DNA of 58,040 nt, taken from positions 1 through 58,040 of the forward strand of contig CALXOW010000017.1 of NCBI GenBank assembly GCA_944390115.1, in the 5' to 3' direction. This DNA comes from an uncultured Anaerobiospirillum sp. GTDB taxonomy: Bacteria; Pseudomonadota; Gammaproteobacteria; Enterobacterales; Succinivibrionaceae. The notes below the pieces were generated by a model, which saw only the letters and a list, made by a program, of their open reading frames with translations, had not been told where the DNA came from and made no database searches. The position numbers and the translations under genes were made by a program. Positions 17,534 to 27,035 of this stretch are shown one piece after another; positions within the stretch are counted from its first letter, which is position 1, and each line of letters begins with the position of its first letter.

Positions 17534-18880
17534 TTATTGCGCCCCAATACGGGCTAAGACAAACTCAGCAAGGTTGACGGGCACTTCACCTACTACCGAG
17601 TACTCGTAGCGGCTGTTTTGCTTGCGCACAATGCTGATCGTGCCATTGGTCAGAACCGGATAATAAATCGTAGTCACACGATTGCGATACACCCGAAACG
17701 AAGTCAGGCCATCCGAGTACTCCTGATAAATGCAGTCTTGACCGCCTTCATCAAAGCGACCTTCGGCCACGATATTATAGACGGTTGGGATATTAAGTTC
17801 AGGCCACCGCTTCAACGCCACCGCATTATTAAGATCATGACGGCTCTGCACCCCATCACTCAAACCACCTCCGTCCACGGTGGCACCTGCACTCTCAGTT
17901 GGTTCTGGTAAAACCAATTGAATTGAGTTATCACGACCTCCGGCCGCTGGGCCCTGTCTTGCCACCCGATCTTTGAAGTTTTGAGCTTGCCAGCTACCTT
18001 GCGGCGCTTCCTGGGTTGCAGTGGCAGCGCCCTCATGAATAGTCCCGGTTAAGCTTGAGTTTTGCCCCAAGGCACTTGGCATCGGCAGTTGAGTTTGCTC
18101 GAGCCGATCGAAGATATCATCGCTTACCGGGAAAGTTACACCCGTGATGATCCGGCTGTCCATCACGGTCAAGCGCGAGGCGACCTTACCCTCATGGTCA
18201 ATGATGGTAAGTTCAACCGGGAAGTCCGACTCATCTTCCTTGGCAATCATATAGGAATAGCGCAAGCCCTCTTGCGGGATCAAACGCAGTAAGCTCACCC
18301 GCTTGCCCATCACCCGAGTGCGCCCCGTGAGCACGCACGAATAGTTGCGCGGCTCCTTGTTGGAGTTAAAGAGATTATCCCAAATCAAGGTTGGATGCCA
18401 CGACAAAGGCAGTGGCGTACCGGCACTATTGGTGTAGTCAAAGCCTTTGCCATCGCGCAGGGCATAACCACGGATCTCGCCATTTAATGTTTGCCACAGG
18501 ATATAGCGCCGGTCATCATCACTCTTAGTCTGCAAAGTGATATATGGGGCCACGCCGTTAGTACTCGAGAGCATCAACACCGATTGGAGATTATTACCCA
18601 ATACCTTAGAGCGCGTTTCATGAAATGATTCAATGCACGATAGCCCCGAGCTAACCGGGGCCTCATCCTGCACTGAACCTTGCCCAGCGAGCACCGGAGC
18701 ATCATATGACGGCATGCTTCGTGTGCTCGCAGGCGCTTGCTCCACGATGCCATAAGAAGCATTTGCGTCATAAGTTTCCTCAGCCCCAACCGGCAAGGTC
18801 ACACTCAACAGCAGACCTAACACAGGCACACTGAAGTTACGACTTAAGCGCAAAAACTCAGGCTGGAGGAAAATTCGCAT
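17534..18880 (-). CDS. rseB: sigmaE regulatory protein RseB (MucB-like)
   Basis: RseB is a periplasmic protein that binds RseA, protects it from DegS cleavage, and senses mislocalised lipoproteins or LPS. The 448-residue protein begins with a signal peptide (about residues 1-35, ending PVGA-EE). A LolA-like N-terminal domain starts near CIESFHETRSKVLG, and a C-terminal domain includes the GLTSFRVYRNR segment. It is longer than E. coli RseB (318): extra Ser/Ala/Gln/Gly-rich sequence follows the signal peptide and separates the two domains (about 270-350). ATG 18880 is chosen over 18916 because it starts the signal peptide and follows AAAAGGTGG. Confidence 0.85.
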   Translation of the reverse strand: MRIFLQPEFLRLSRNFSVPVLGLLLSVTLPVGAEETYDANASYGIVEQAPASTRSMPSYDAPVLAGQGSVQDEAPVSSGLSCIESFHETRSKVLGNNLQSVLMLSSTNGVAPYITLQTKSDDDRRYILWQTLNGEIRGYALRDGKGFDYTNSAGTPLPLSWHPTLIWDNLFNSNKEPRNYSCVLTGRTRVMGKRVSLLRLIPQEGLRYSYMIAKEDESDFPVELTIIDHEGKVASRLTVMDSRIITGVTFPVSDDIFDRLEQTQLPMPSALGQNSSLTGTIHEGAATATQEAPQGSWQAQNFKDRVARQGPAAGGRDNSIQLVLPEPTESAGATVDGGGLSDGVQSRHDLNNAVALKRWPELNIPTVYNIVAEGRFDEGGQDCIYQEYSDGLTSFRVYRNRVTTIYYPVLTNGTISIVRKQNSRYEYSVVGEVPVNLAEFVLARIGAQ

Positions 18881-18999
18881 GATGCCACCTTTTACCGCAG
18901 GCGCTTGCCCCACCAAAAAGCGGCAAGCTCATGCTCCTATGATACCTAAGCTCACTTAGGGTTAACCAAGTTCAGCGTAATTTAGCCCTGGCACTAGGA

Positions 19000-19405
19000 T
19001 TACTGCTGACGCGCAGCAATGAGCTTGAGGGTGCGTTGCGCGATAAAATCACGGCACATCTGAGCAAATGTTTGGTAATGCTGCTCATAGCTCTCGTCGG
19101 TGGCTTTCCAGTTCTCAAGCAGAATTTGGTAGCGACATTGGTTGATACCGACACTCGGCTTATGCTGGCGTGAGGCCAGCTGCCCCATACCATTAGCTAC
19201 CCAGCGCGGGCAATCATAGTCGGGCATCATCTCGCAGACGTCCTGGAATGAGTTTGGCTAGGAGCATTGTGTTCTGGTTGCAGACGCAATGGATCTCAGC
19301 TTGTGGAAACATGGTCCGCAGCATTAAGAAGAATGGCTGGTACTCCATAGTGTCGCCTAAGGCCGAATGAGAATTAACGATGATACGCTCGGGATTGAGT
19401 TTCAC
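19000..19405 (-). pseudogene. glycosyltransferase (probably GT9) remnant between rseA and rseB
   Basis: Two overlapping frames look like the ends of one decayed gene. The upstream one (19405-19214, GTG start) begins with RIIVNSHSALGDTMEYQPFF and ends with AEIHCVCNQNTMLLAKLIPG, resembling the N-terminal domain of family-9 heptosyltransferases; compare AIMMLGTGIGDAIV and VHCICNQKTAQIL in the gene at 31164. The downstream one (about 19245-19000) carries MMPDYDCPRWVANGMGQLAS and a helical C-terminus. The middle of the enzyme is missing and the frame shifts at the join. I infer an internal deletion. Confidence 0.55.
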
Positions 19406-19532
19406 GGCAAGATTTCCTGATCTGACCCTATATCAGCACTTGAAGCAGACTGTTCACTGCGCCCAAATGCAATTCAGCTCCTGCATCTTACGACACAAGA
19501 GCTGAATCATGAACCTTATTTAAAGTTTGACT

Positions 19533-20387
19533 TTAATTAGCGGCGGTCTCGAGCATGTATCCTTGGACGTAGAGGTTAATGCGATCAAGCTCAGCCTTCT
19601 GCTCAGCGCGCACCTCAGCATCAGTCAAGTCTTTATTTTGATCTTCTGGCGTATTGACTTGAGGTTGTTGTGGCATGAGCTCAGGATTCATGATCAAGTC
19701 GTTATCAGAGTTCTGATAGCTTGCGAGGTTCAAGCCATTAACCGGGCCCACCTGAGTCACGGCACTGGTAGCTACCGGGTTATTGAGCTCAGGCTGCGAA
19801 GCGTTGTACAGCTGAACTCCCACGACCGCGACCACGGCCACCGAGGCTGCGATCGCCGCTTGTCCTAACCATGAGCCCACGCGCTTGAAGGTCAGCACTG
19901 GATGGCGCTGAGCTGGCTTGTGCGGGGCGGTGTTCAAAGTTGCTTGGTCAAACTCAACTGCGGCACGTTGAGCATTGAGGTTAGCAACCAAGGATGCGTA
20001 CTCGTGAGCAACCTTTTGCTCCGAGTTGGCGCTCAATGGGCCTGGATTACTCCACTTACCTTGCAACATCGAAGGCAGATCAGAGTCGCGCGTTGACTCA
20101 ATTGGTGGAACCCAAGCACTCTCGGCAGGTGGTACCCAAGCGCTCTCAGCATCAAGCTGAGCCATAACCTTGTCGGAGAAGTTAAGGTCAATGCGCTCTG
20201 GTAATTCATGGCGCAGAGCCGCACCAATTAAAGACCAGCGCTTTAAATGGCGATGCATCTCATCAGCACTTACCTCATCAGAGCCGCGCAAGGCCTCTAA
20301 GGCTTCAGGGTTCTGATAGTTTTGTCCATCAAAAACCTCCGAGGCGTGCATAAGATGCTCGTATTTTTTTGATGACAGGTGTTGCAT
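19533..20387 (-). CDS. rseA: anti-sigmaE factor RseA
   Basis: RseA is a single-pass inner-membrane protein whose cytoplasmic N-terminus holds sigmaE inactive and whose periplasmic part binds RseB and is cleaved by DegS, then RseP. The 284-residue protein has an anti-sigma helical domain (about 10-80, with HRHLKRWSLIGAALRHELPE), a membrane segment at about 176-194 and a polar periplasmic tail. It is longer than E. coli RseA (216). The linker repeats ESAWVPP twice in tandem (about 81-87 and 89-95). ATG 20387 follows GGAG. rpoE lies 234 bases upstream, an unusually large gap. Confidence 0.88.
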   Translation of the reverse strand: MQHLSSKKYEHLMHASEVFDGQNYQNPEALEALRGSDEVSADEMHRHLKRWSLIGAALRHELPERIDLNFSDKVMAQLDAESAWVPPAESAWVPPIESTRDSDLPSMLQGKWSNPGPLSANSEQKVAHEYASLVANLNAQRAAVEFDQATLNTAPHKPAQRHPVLTFKRVGSWLGQAAIAASVAVVAVVGVQLYNASQPELNNPVATSAVTQVGPVNGLNLASYQNSDNDLIMNPELMPQQPQVNTPEDQNKDLTDAEVRAEQKAELDRINLYVQGYMLETAAN

Positions 20388-20621
20388 AGTCTGCTCCAAA
20401 CAATGTCTAGGTGTCAGCTCTCAGCACAGTGAGCACTGTACTTAGAAGTCTCTGCTCAAGAGGCTTTACTGACCTCTTAAGGTTCAAGCTGGCACCAGAC
20501 CTTGCAGCTTGAAGCAGGACTTAAGTCCCCAGAGTATCTAACCTACAGCAAGCTGCAGCTTAGATCAAAAAACCTTGTGCTCTCCAAAAAGACTTACGCT
20601 TTCTTGCCCCAAGCCTTCTTG

Positions 20622-21221
20622 TTAGCACCCAAATTCCGCCATTTTCTCTTCGATAAACTGGCGTGCCCGAAAAATACGGGAACGCACCGTACCGATCGGT
20701 GTATCCATCTGTTGCGCGATTTCCTCATACGAGAGGCCTTCGACTTCACGCAAGTAGATGGCGCGGCGCAAATCAACGGGAAGCGCATTCATCGCGTCAG
20801 TGATCACTTTTTGCAGCTCTTCTGACTCAATCAAGGCATCAGGCGAGTCCAAAGTGGTCAGCTGACCGCGCACATCATGTTGGTTATCAAAATCTGGCGC
20901 ATCGATATCGACACTGTAGCGACGCTTCTGGTTTTGTTCCAGAAAGGACTTAGCTGCATTAGTGACGATGCGATAGAGCCAAGTGTAAAAGGAGCTCTCC
21001 CCCCTAAAGTTGCCAATCGCACGGTAAGCGCGAATAAACGCTTCCTGGGCAATATCATTGGCGTCAACGTAATTGTTGACGTACTTATAGGCGAGATCGC
21101 ACACCTTGTACTGATAACGCAACACTAAGATGTTGAAGGCTTCTTTGTCACCTTGCTGCACCCGCTTGACGATCGCAAGGTCGCTGAGGGCGCGCGTATC
21201 ATCTTGAGCGCTAGTAGTCAT
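20622..21221 (-). CDS. rpoE: RNA polymerase sigmaE factor
   Basis: RpoE is an ECF sigma factor that directs the envelope stress response. The 199-residue protein (E. coli 191) shows region 2 (KVCDLAYKYVNNYVDANDIA, then FIRAYRAIGNFRGESSFYTW) and region 4 (EGLSYEEIAQQMDTPIGTV, then RSRIFRARQFIEEK). The ATG at 21221 follows AGAAGGA; an upstream in-frame extension to 21281 is less likely. It heads rpoE-rseA-rseB and is divergent from nadB, as in E. coli. Two sigmaE-like -35 motifs lie upstream, suggesting autoregulation. Confidence 0.95.
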   Translation of the reverse strand: MTTSAQDDTRALSDLAIVKRVQQGDKEAFNILVLRYQYKVCDLAYKYVNNYVDANDIAQEAFIRAYRAIGNFRGESSFYTWLYRIVTNAAKSFLEQNQKRRYSVDIDAPDFDNQHDVRGQLTTLDSPDALIESEELQKVITDAMNALPVDLRRAIYLREVEGLSYEEIAQQMDTPIGTVRSRIFRARQFIEEKMAEFGC

Positions 21222-21758
21222 AATCCTTCTAACATCCCTTATAACCAATAGACCGAGCCTAAGTGCAGATAGTTCCCACAAGCCGCACGCTCAAGTTCCG
21301 CTCACAAAGCTCAAACTCCAGCAAAATGGCTTATTTATCAGCTTTTATTCTCAAATCAGAAGTTCTTACCCTAAAGCGCCCGCCCCTTAACCTACAGCGC
21401 AAAATGGCTTAAATATCACGTTTAAGCACAGTTTGATCGTTGTCGTACAAGTTACAACCACAGGCTAGGCACAAAATTCACAGTATAAGGCAAAAGCCAT
21501 AGCGTCTCCTTAGGGCCGAGTAAGTTCTCAACCCAGCATCAGACCTGATTCTGTCTTGCCAAACCAACAGCTTAGAGTACTATGGCCCTAGAGCCAACGC
21601 TCATTTTGGTGCAAAAGGCTCTGCTCTTAATATGCTGTTTACAATTCACAGGATTGGGTACCGTCCCCTGGCTGGGAGCGCGCCTCAATCACGACTGAGA
21701 CAATGCCCCCAAGCATGGTCTCTTTTTGGTGTCATTCGTCTTACTGGGTAGAATTACC
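21222..21758. promoter_or_regulatory. divergent rpoE/nadB control region
   Basis: These 537 bases hold no gene. On the minus strand GGAACTT (21293-21299) and GGAACTA (21270-21276) match the sigmaE -35 consensus; the second has TCTAT 17 bases downstream as a poor -10. A 20-base near-repeat, GCAAAATGGCTTATTTATCA at 21321-21340 and the same with two changes at 21399-21418, could be a pair of operator sites. Which gene it serves is unknown. Confidence 0.4.
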
Positions 21759-23384
21759 ATGGATTACACAACAGACTGCCTTATCATCGGCAGCGGCGCA
21801 GCAGGTCTGACTTTAGCCTTAGGTATCGCTAAAAAAGCCAAAGTAATCGTTTTATCTAAATCTGACGTCTGTGCCGGTTCCACCAACTATGCGCAAGGTG
21901 GTATCGCCGGTGTCTATAACCCTAAAGACGATCAAGACTCGATCGAGGCTCATATTAAAGACACTTGCATCGCAGGCTCCTTTATCTGCGATGAGAAGGT
22001 AGTACGTTACGTCGCTGAGCACGCCCACGACTCGATCCAATGGTTAATCGATGCTGGTGTTCCATTCGATCTCAAGGAGAGCGCTGCTGGGCAAGAGCAG
22101 TCGCCTTATCACCTGCACCGTGAGGGTGGCCACTCGCACCGCCGTATCTTCCACGCAGAGGATCACACCGGTAAGTCGATCCAAGAGACCTTGGTACAGC
22201 GCGCTAAAGAGAACCCTAATATCACCATTTTGGAAGATCGTTACGCCATCGATCTCATCACCACCAAGAAGCTCAATCTGCCAGGCAATCGCGTCTTAGG
22301 TGCCTACGTCTTAAATGAAAAGAGCGATCACATCGAAACCATTAAGGCCAGATTCGTCGCCCTATGCTCTGGTGGTGCCTCCAAGGTGTACCAATACACC
22401 TGCAACCCTGAGGTCAGCTCCGGCGATGGTATCGCTATGGCTTGGCGCGCCGGTTGCCGTGTTGCCAATATGGAGTTCAACCAGTTCCACCCAACCACGC
22501 TCTATAACGCTGCCGACCGCAACTTCCTCTTAACCGAAGCTCTGCGTGGCGAGGGCGCTACCTTAGAGCGCAAGGATGGCACCCGCTTCATGCCAGAGTA
22601 CGACGAGCGCTGTGAGTTAGCTCCGCGTGATATCGTGGCTCGCGCCATTGACCACGAGATGAAGAAGACTGGCGCCGACTGCATGTACTTAAACATCAGC
22701 CACAAGCCAGCTGACTTCATCAAGAAGCACTTCCCTACTATCTACGAGCGCTGCTTAAAGGTCGGCATCGATATCACCAAGCAACCAATCCCGATTGTCC
22801 CAGCCGCTCACTTTACCTGCGGTGGTGTCATGGTCGATAACAAGGCCCGCACCGATATTCAAGGCCTCTATGCCATCGGTGAGGTTGCCTACACCGGCCT
22901 GCACGGCGCAAATCGCTTAGCCTCGAACTCCTTGCTTGAGTGCGTGGTCTATGGCCAAGCCGCTGCCCGCAACATCCTTAAGCACTTAGACGATGACGAC
23001 GAAGAATTTTCGGCTCTGGCTATCCCAGCCTGGGATGAAAGCCGCGTTACCGACTCGGATGAAGAGGTCATCATTACCCACAACTGGCACGAGCTGCGCC
23101 TGATGATGTGGGACTACGTGGGCATTGTCCGCACCAACAAGCGCTTAGAGCGTGCCATGCACCGCATCAATCTGTTAAAGCGCGAGGTCAGCGAGTACTA
23201 CAGCAACTTCAAGGTCAGCAAGAATCTGTTAGAGCTGCGTAACCTGTTGCAAGTAGCTGAGCTCATCGTGCGCTCTGCTCAGCGTCGCCACGAGTCACGC
23301 GGCCTGCACTACTCACTTGATTACCCATTCCAGCTCGAGCACAGCGGCCCAACCATTTTGTCCAAGGACAATATTGACCAATAA
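21759..23384 (+). CDS. nadB: L-aspartate oxidase
   Basis: NadB is the FAD-dependent oxidase that converts L-aspartate to iminoaspartate, the first step of de novo NAD synthesis; under anaerobic conditions fumarate can be its electron acceptor. The 541-residue protein (E. coli 540) has the Rossmann motif [13 protein letters not shown] (about 9-21), the active-site segments [21 protein letters not shown] and [11 protein letters not shown], and the conserved [10 protein letters not shown] and [20 protein letters not shown] 33 bases upstream is in frame, but ATG 21759 matches the family start. No nadA or nadC is nearby. A terminator follows at 23474. Confidence 0.96.
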   Translation: MDYTTDCLIIGSGAAGLTLALGIAKKAKVIVLSKSDVCAGSTNYAQGGIAGVYNPKDDQDSIEAHIKDTCIAGSFICDEKVVRYVAEHAHDSIQWLIDAGVPFDLKESAAGQEQSPYHLHREGGHSHRRIFHAEDHTGKSIQETLVQRAKENPNITILEDRYAIDLITTKKLNLPGNRVLGAYVLNEKSDHIETIKARFVALCSGGASKVYQYTCNPEVSSGDGIAMAWRAGCRVANMEFNQFHPTTLYNAADRNFLLTEALRGEGATLERKDGTRFMPEYDERCELAPRDIVARAIDHEMKKTGADCMYLNISHKPADFIKKHFPTIYERCLKVGIDITKQPIPIVPAAHFTCGGVMVDNKARTDIQGLYAIGEVAYTGLHGANRLASNSLLECVVYGQAAARNILKHLDDDDEEFSALAIPAWDESRVTDSDEEVIITHNWHELRLMMWDYVGIVRTNKRLERAMHRINLLKREVSEYYSNFKVSKNLLELRNLLQVAELIVRSAQRRHESRGLHYSLDYPFQLEHSGPTILSKDNIDQ

Positions 23385-23473
23385 ACAAACTCAAGCATTG
23401 CTCAAAAACGATTAGCTGCCATAACCCCAGCTGATATGTGCCTAGCTTGAGCAGCGTATCTTGGTTCAAACTC

Positions 23474-23512
23474 AGCTCCAATCGCACCAAAGATTGGGGC
23501 TGTTTTTTTTTT
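23474..23512 (+). terminator. intrinsic terminator after nadB
   Basis: AGCTCCAATC (23474-23483) pairs with GATTGGGGCT (23492-23501), with one G-T pair and an 8-base loop, followed by about ten T. It separates nadB from the polysaccharide genes that follow. Confidence 0.88.
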
Positions 23513-23675
23513 ATGTGCATAAAAAAGCCTAAATCACAAACCGACAGGGAAGATCATGGCATAATGCCCCATAGACCATTGCTGTTTTTATGCTCCCAGC
23601 AAACGGTCGCAGATTCTAGTTCGAGTCTAGTTTCAGCATGTGAGCACCGCTCATTAAGCCATCCAGAGATGTCCT

Positions 23676-24533
23676 ATGCCTAAAGTATCAGTACTTATGC
23701 CCGTCTATAAGACACCTGAAAACTACCTAAGAGAGGCCATCGAAAGCATTCTCAATCAGACCTATACTGACTTTGAGTTTCTGATTTTAGATGACTGTCC
23801 GGAAGAGCGGCGGGAAGATGTGGTGAAGTCATACCAAGACCCACGAATCAAGTACTACCAAAATGAGGTTAATCTAGGTATTTCTGATGCACGTAACCGC
23901 TTACTCGAGCTAGCCCAAGGCGAGTATTTGGCTGTTTTTGATCATGATGACATATCTAAACCAGCCCGCTTAGAACAGCAAGTTGCATTTTTAGATCAGC
24001 ATCCTGACTATGGCGTAGTTAGCTGTCAAAGTTTTAATATAGTTAGCAATACTCCATATAACATTCCATGTACTGATAAAGAAATTAGAGTGGGTTTAAT
24101 GCATGGGTGTCCTATCCAGCACTCTGCCTGTATGATACGTAACTCAGTACTTAAAGAGCACAACATCCGATATGAAGCCCAGTACTCTCCTGCTGAAGAT
24201 TATGCATTATTTTGTCGTCTGATTCCTTACACTAAATTTTATAATTTAGATGAGGAGTTATTTCTTTACCGTGACCATGAAGGGAACACGTCTCATCGCC
24301 AACAAGATCGCATGAGAAATTCCTCTTTAGCGATTTATGCCATGGTACGCACTGCTCATCCAGAGCTATATCAGTTGTACCGTTTTCATTTAACCGAACG
24401 AACCAAATACAAACTCTTTGGCCGCATTAGATTATTCACTGTTTGTCGCACATATAACTGCACCAAAGTTTACTGCTTCAACGAAAAAGTTTTATTACTA
24501 AAACTAGAGCACCATCACGAGCTTAATCTTTAA
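23676..24533 (+). CDS. glycosyltransferase family 2
   Basis: This 285-residue GT-A fold enzyme opens with KVSVLMPVYKTPENYL and has the nucleotide-sugar motifs FLILDDCPE (about 36-43), NLGISDARN (about 66-74) and FDHDDISKPARLEQQ (88-102). HSACMIRNSVL and SPAEDYALFCRL form the acceptor side with its ED. No membrane segments are visible. It probably transfers a sugar during assembly of the rhamnose-containing surface glycan encoded next to it; donor and acceptor are unknown. Its GC content drops sharply along its length compared with nadB, marking the left edge of the acquired island. Confidence 0.88.
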   Translation: MPKVSVLMPVYKTPENYLREAIESILNQTYTDFEFLILDDCPEERREDVVKSYQDPRIKYYQNEVNLGISDARNRLLELAQGEYLAVFDHDDISKPARLEQQVAFLDQHPDYGVVSCQSFNIVSNTPYNIPCTDKEIRVGLMHGCPIQHSACMIRNSVLKEHNIRYEAQYSPAEDYALFCRLIPYTKFYNLDEELFLYRDHEGNTSHRQQDRMRNSSLAIYAMVRTAHPELYQLYRFHLTERTKYKLFGRIRLFTVCRTYNCTKVYCFNEKVLLLKLEHHHELNL

Positions 24534-24582
24534 TTAATTTTAAAGACACTAAGTATCAATACACGTTAAATCGTTTTTTTTT

Positions 24583-24606
24583 AATATTGTTTTTTTTTAC
24601 AATATT
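24583..24606. repeat. AT-rich hairpin before rfbA
   Basis: AATATTGT and ACAATATT flank a run of T in the AT-rich spacer between the GT2 gene and rfbA, next to a second T run at about 24574. It could be a weak terminator for the upstream gene. Confidence 0.4.
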
Positions 24607-24639
24607 TCAAATGATTACACAATAAGAAGCGAGTGTTCT

Positions 24640-25518
24640 ATGAAAGGAATCTTATTGGCTGGCGGTAAGGGAACAAGACTTTACCCTTTAACCCAAACCA
24701 TATCCAAGCAACTGTTGCCTGTTTATGACAAGCCGATGATTTACTATCCTTTATCAACTCTAATGCTTTTTGGCATTAAGGAGATCTTAGTAATTTCGAC
24801 TCCTCATGACTTGCCTCATATCAAGAAGCTGTTAGGCGATGGTTCCAGTTTTGGTCTACACCTAAGCTATGCAGAACAGCCTGAACCTAACGGTATTGCA
24901 GAAGCCTTTAAAATCGGGGCTGATTTCATCGGTCAGGACAATGTTTGCTTAATCTTAGGTGATAACATCTTCTACATGGGCGAACAAATACATCAGTTTG
25001 CAGATGAAGTTGCTGCATATGGTCAGAGCAAAGCTACCATCTTTGCCTACCATGTCTCCAACCCACGACGCTTTGGTGTAGTCGAGTTCGACCAAAATAA
25101 AAACGCTATATCGATCGAAGAAAAGCCGGAACACCCTAAGTCCAACTTTGTATCTGTCGGACTCTACTTCTACCCAAACGATGTAGTGACCAAGGTCAAA
25201 CAGCTGCGACCTTCAGCCCGAGGTGAATATGAGATTACTGATCTTAACAATCTCTATTTGCAAGAGGGTAGGCTGTCAGTCATTCCAATGCACCGAGGCA
25301 ACGCTTGGCTTGATGCCGGAACCCCTGACAGTCTGATGGACTCAAGCATCTTTGTCCAGATCATCGAGCAGCGCCAAGGATTAAAGATCGCTTGTCTGGA
25401 AGAAATTGCCTATCGTCACGGCTTTATCTCCAAAAACACCTTGGCGGAGCAAGTCAGCAAGCTACCTACTGGTGCCTACAAAGACTATCTACTCAATGTA
25501 CTGCAAGGAGATTGCTAA
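24640..25518 (+). CDS. rfbA: glucose-1-phosphate thymidylyltransferase
   Basis: RfbA (RmlA) makes dTDP-glucose from dTTP and glucose-1-phosphate, the first step of dTDP-L-rhamnose synthesis. The 292-residue protein is full length and shows GGKGTRLYPLT (about 8-18), SKQLLPVYDKPMIYYPLSTL, LGDNIFYMGE, EEKPEHPKSNF and NAWLDAGTPDSLMD. Feedback inhibition by dTDP-rhamnose is a property of the family. It leads the order rfbA-rfbC-rfbD-rfbB, which completes the pathway within 3.4 kb. Confidence 0.97.
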   Translation: MKGILLAGGKGTRLYPLTQTISKQLLPVYDKPMIYYPLSTLMLFGIKEILVISTPHDLPHIKKLLGDGSSFGLHLSYAEQPEPNGIAEAFKIGADFIGQDNVCLILGDNIFYMGEQIHQFADEVAAYGQSKATIFAYHVSNPRRFGVVEFDQNKNAISIEEKPEHPKSNFVSVGLYFYPNDVVTKVKQLRPSARGEYEITDLNNLYLQEGRLSVIPMHRGNAWLDAGTPDSLMDSSIFVQIIEQRQGLKIACLEEIAYRHGFISKNTLAEQVSKLPTGAYKDYLLNVLQGDC

Positions 25519-25599
25519 ACAGTCCGTTTTGCAGTAACACTGTTCATAAATATAGTCGCTTGGCCGAGCGGCCTATTCTTGCTCTAACTGGTTTTGTTT

Positions 25600-26154
25600 A
25601 TGAATTTCACACCTACTGAAATTTCTGATGTTATTTTAATTGAACCTAAGGTCTTTGGTGATAATCGCGGCTATTTCTTTGAAAGCTATAACGAGCGCGA
25701 ATTTCACGAACATGGCATCACCACTCATTTTGTTCAAGATAATCAATCACTTTCAAGTTATGGCGTAATCCGAGGCTTACACTGCCAGCTTGGCTCCCAC
25801 GCTCAAGCCAAGTTAGTGCGGGTTTTAGCTGGTGAAGTGCTTGATGTCGCCGTTGATACCCGTCCCAACTCTCCCACCTTTGGGCAACACGTAGCTGTAA
25901 AGCTCTCCTCAGACAACCAAAAGATGCTCTTCATTCCGCGCGGCTTTTTACATGGCTTTGCGGTCTTAAGCGCACAAGCTATTTTCTCTTACAAGTGTGA
26001 TAATTTCTGGTGTCCTGAGGCTGAGTTTGGCATTCGCTATGATGATCCCGAAATTGGAGTAAAGTGGCCAATTCCTGAAGATAAAATAATTACCTCCCCT
26101 AAAGACCGCCAGGCTCACAGCCTGCAAGACCTTCTAAACTTGGAACAAGCTTAA
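25600..26154 (+). CDS. rfbC: dTDP-4-dehydrorhamnose 3,5-epimerase
   Basis: RfbC (RmlC) epimerises C3 and C5 of dTDP-4-keto-6-deoxyglucose. The 184-residue cupin matches family length and has PKVFGDNRGYFFESYNE, FVQDNQSLSSYGVIRGLHCQ with the catalytic His, and RGFLHGFAVLS. Where most family members have a double Tyr before Asn/Ser-Pro (the NYYNP region, whose second Tyr is the proposed catalytic acid), this one reads NFWCPE, with Trp at that position. The ATG at 25600 is preferred to a TTG two codons upstream. It is followed two bases after its stop by rfbD. Confidence 0.95.
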   Translation: MNFTPTEISDVILIEPKVFGDNRGYFFESYNEREFHEHGITTHFVQDNQSLSSYGVIRGLHCQLGSHAQAKLVRVLAGEVLDVAVDTRPNSPTFGQHVAVKLSSDNQKMLFIPRGFLHGFAVLSAQAIFSYKCDNFWCPEAEFGIRYDDPEIGVKWPIPEDKIITSPKDRQAHSLQDLLNLEQA

Positions 26155-26156
26155 GT

Positions 26157-27035
26157 ATGGCTTCAACATTAGCAGATATCGCACAACAGGCACTGCGGCA
26201 CCTCAATCCTAAGCACATCTTAATTACCGGCGCTAAAGGACAATTAGGCACCTGCCTCCGCGCATTATTGCCTGAAGCTCAGGCTATGGGCCATACTGAG
26301 CTTGATATATGCGATCTTGGAGCAGTGCATGATTTTGTCAATGTACATGATATTAAGCTCATTATTAACTGTGCAGCGTACACAAATGTTGAGCAGGCTG
26401 AAGATGATAAGGATGCTTGCTCGCGGCTCAACTGTGAGGGACCACGAAATTTAGCCGCGACCGGCTGTCAACTCATCCATGTCTCCACCGACTACGTATT
26501 TTCAGGAACAAGCTGTAAGCCCTATACCACCGAGGATCATACTGATCCCATTAACGTCTATGGCTTGAGCAAGCTTGCAGGTGAACAAGCTATCCTGGCA
26601 GAAAATCCTTCAGCGATCATTGTGCGCACTTCGTGGCTGTACTCGGCTTTTGGTAAGAACTTTGTGAAGACCATTCATGCTTTAAGTGCTGAACGCAATG
26701 AGCTTAAGGTAGTATGCGATCAAGTGGGCAGCCCCACTTGGGCTCATGATTTAGCCCTTGCCTTAGTCGTAGCAGCTGCCAATTACGACGGCCACGGAGG
26801 CATCTACCACTTCAGCAACGAAGGTGTCTGTTCCTGGTACGACTTGGCCCATGCTGTAGTAAAGTTTAGTGCTCACAAAAATTGTGCTGTACTGCCAGTA
26901 CCATCGTCGGCCTACCCCACCAAGGCAGCACGCCCACATTATTCAGTACTTGATAAGAGCAAGTTTGCCTCTACCTTTAACGTCACTATTCCACATTGGC
27001 AAGAGAGTTTAGAACAGTGTCTCAAGCAATTTTAA
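26157..27035 (+). CDS. rfbD: dTDP-4-dehydrorhamnose reductase
   Basis: RfbD (RmlD) reduces dTDP-4-keto-L-rhamnose to dTDP-L-rhamnose with NAD(P)H. The 292-residue short-chain-dehydrogenase-like protein has the dinucleotide motif ILITGAKGQLG (about 21-31), INCAAYTNVEQAEDD, VSTDYVFSG and the catalytic YGLSKLAGE (Tyr and Lys). An N-terminal extension of some 20 residues precedes the usual start of the fold. It overlaps rfbB by 19 bases. Confidence 0.95.
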   Translation: MASTLADIAQQALRHLNPKHILITGAKGQLGTCLRALLPEAQAMGHTELDICDLGAVHDFVNVHDIKLIINCAAYTNVEQAEDDKDACSRLNCEGPRNLAATGCQLIHVSTDYVFSGTSCKPYTTEDHTDPINVYGLSKLAGEQAILAENPSAIIVRTSWLYSAFGKNFVKTIHALSAERNELKVVCDQVGSPTWAHDLALALVVAAANYDGHGGIYHFSNEGVCSWYDLAHAVVKFSAHKNCAVLPVPSSAYPTKAARPHYSVLDKSKFASTFNVTIPHWQESLEQCLKQF

